From: Bacillota bacterium
Lineage (GTDB): Bacteria > Bacillota > Clostridia > Lachnospirales > Lachnospiraceae
DNA: 6,078 nucleotides
Assembly: GCA_017861355.1 (NCBI GenBank)
Contig: JAGFXQ010000245.1
Span: 1 to 6,078, forward strand
Direction: 5' to 3'
A program made the translations under genes and the position numbers. Each line of letters opens with the position of its first letter. The first letter of the stretch is position 1. Positions 6,055-6,078 of the stretch are shown piece after piece. The notes below the pieces were generated by a model. The model worked only from the letters and a program-made list of their open reading frames with translations. It had not been told where the DNA came from and did not search any database.

Positions 6055-6078
6055 AAACATCATTATGAACCGCTTTGA

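Noticed and set aside
1..6078. CRISPR array, tRNA or rRNA gene, riboswitch, phage or defence genes
   Set aside because: No regularly spaced repeats, cloverleaf, conserved RNA motif or matching protein was seen on either strand.

Overview
This window looks like ordinary chromosomal DNA from a low-to-mid GC Firmicute. The best guess is a clostridial species of the Lachnospiraceae type. Three things point that way: strong purine-rich Shine-Dalgarno sites (GGAGGA, AAGGAG, AAGGGGA), the A/T-rich codon choice, and the families present (a HelD-type helicase, a stand-alone Dak/FakA-like domain, a PhnB-like VOC protein, and GNAT enzymes). The taxonomic call is inference from recalled family resemblance, not from a search.

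Left part (1-2632, + strand). Five genes are packed head to tail: the C-terminal end of a GNAT acetyltransferase cut by the window edge; a nitrilase-superfamily carbon-nitrogen hydrolase whose ATG overlaps the GNAT stop as ATGA; a second GNAT acetyltransferase that lacks its N-terminal portion and a ribosome-binding site; a small stand-alone Dak/FakA-like domain protein; and a metallo-beta-lactamase-fold hydrolase. Gaps are 33 nt or less, and a strong hairpin terminator begins at the last base of the final stop codon, so this is probably one transcription unit. The genes suggest small-molecule acylation and hydrolysis, but no shared substrate can be read from the sequence.

Middle part (2633-4909, + strand). 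A 111-nt gap with no convincing promoter leads to a 721-residue HelD-like superfamily 1 ATPase with every helicase motif intact. Proteins of this family bind RNA polymerase and free stalled complexes.

Right part (4910-6078). A 229-nt intergenic region holds a 21-bp perfect inverted repeat around a 48-nt loop. It sits between convergent genes, probably works as a bidirectional terminator, and resembles the ends of a small mobile element. Beyond it, on the - strand, lie a pyridoxamine-phosphate-oxidase-like flavin/split-barrel protein and, upstream of that gene, a PhnB-like VOC protein with a plausible promoter at 6026-6054. These two are probably cotranscribed.

I found no RNA gene, CRISPR array, complete insertion sequence, phage gene or defence system. 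Nothing here amounts to a clearly new biological system. The most interesting points are the truncated GNAT lying in frame behind the hydrolase stop codon, the solitary FakA-like domain with an altered motif, and the long inverted repeat at 5004-5093.
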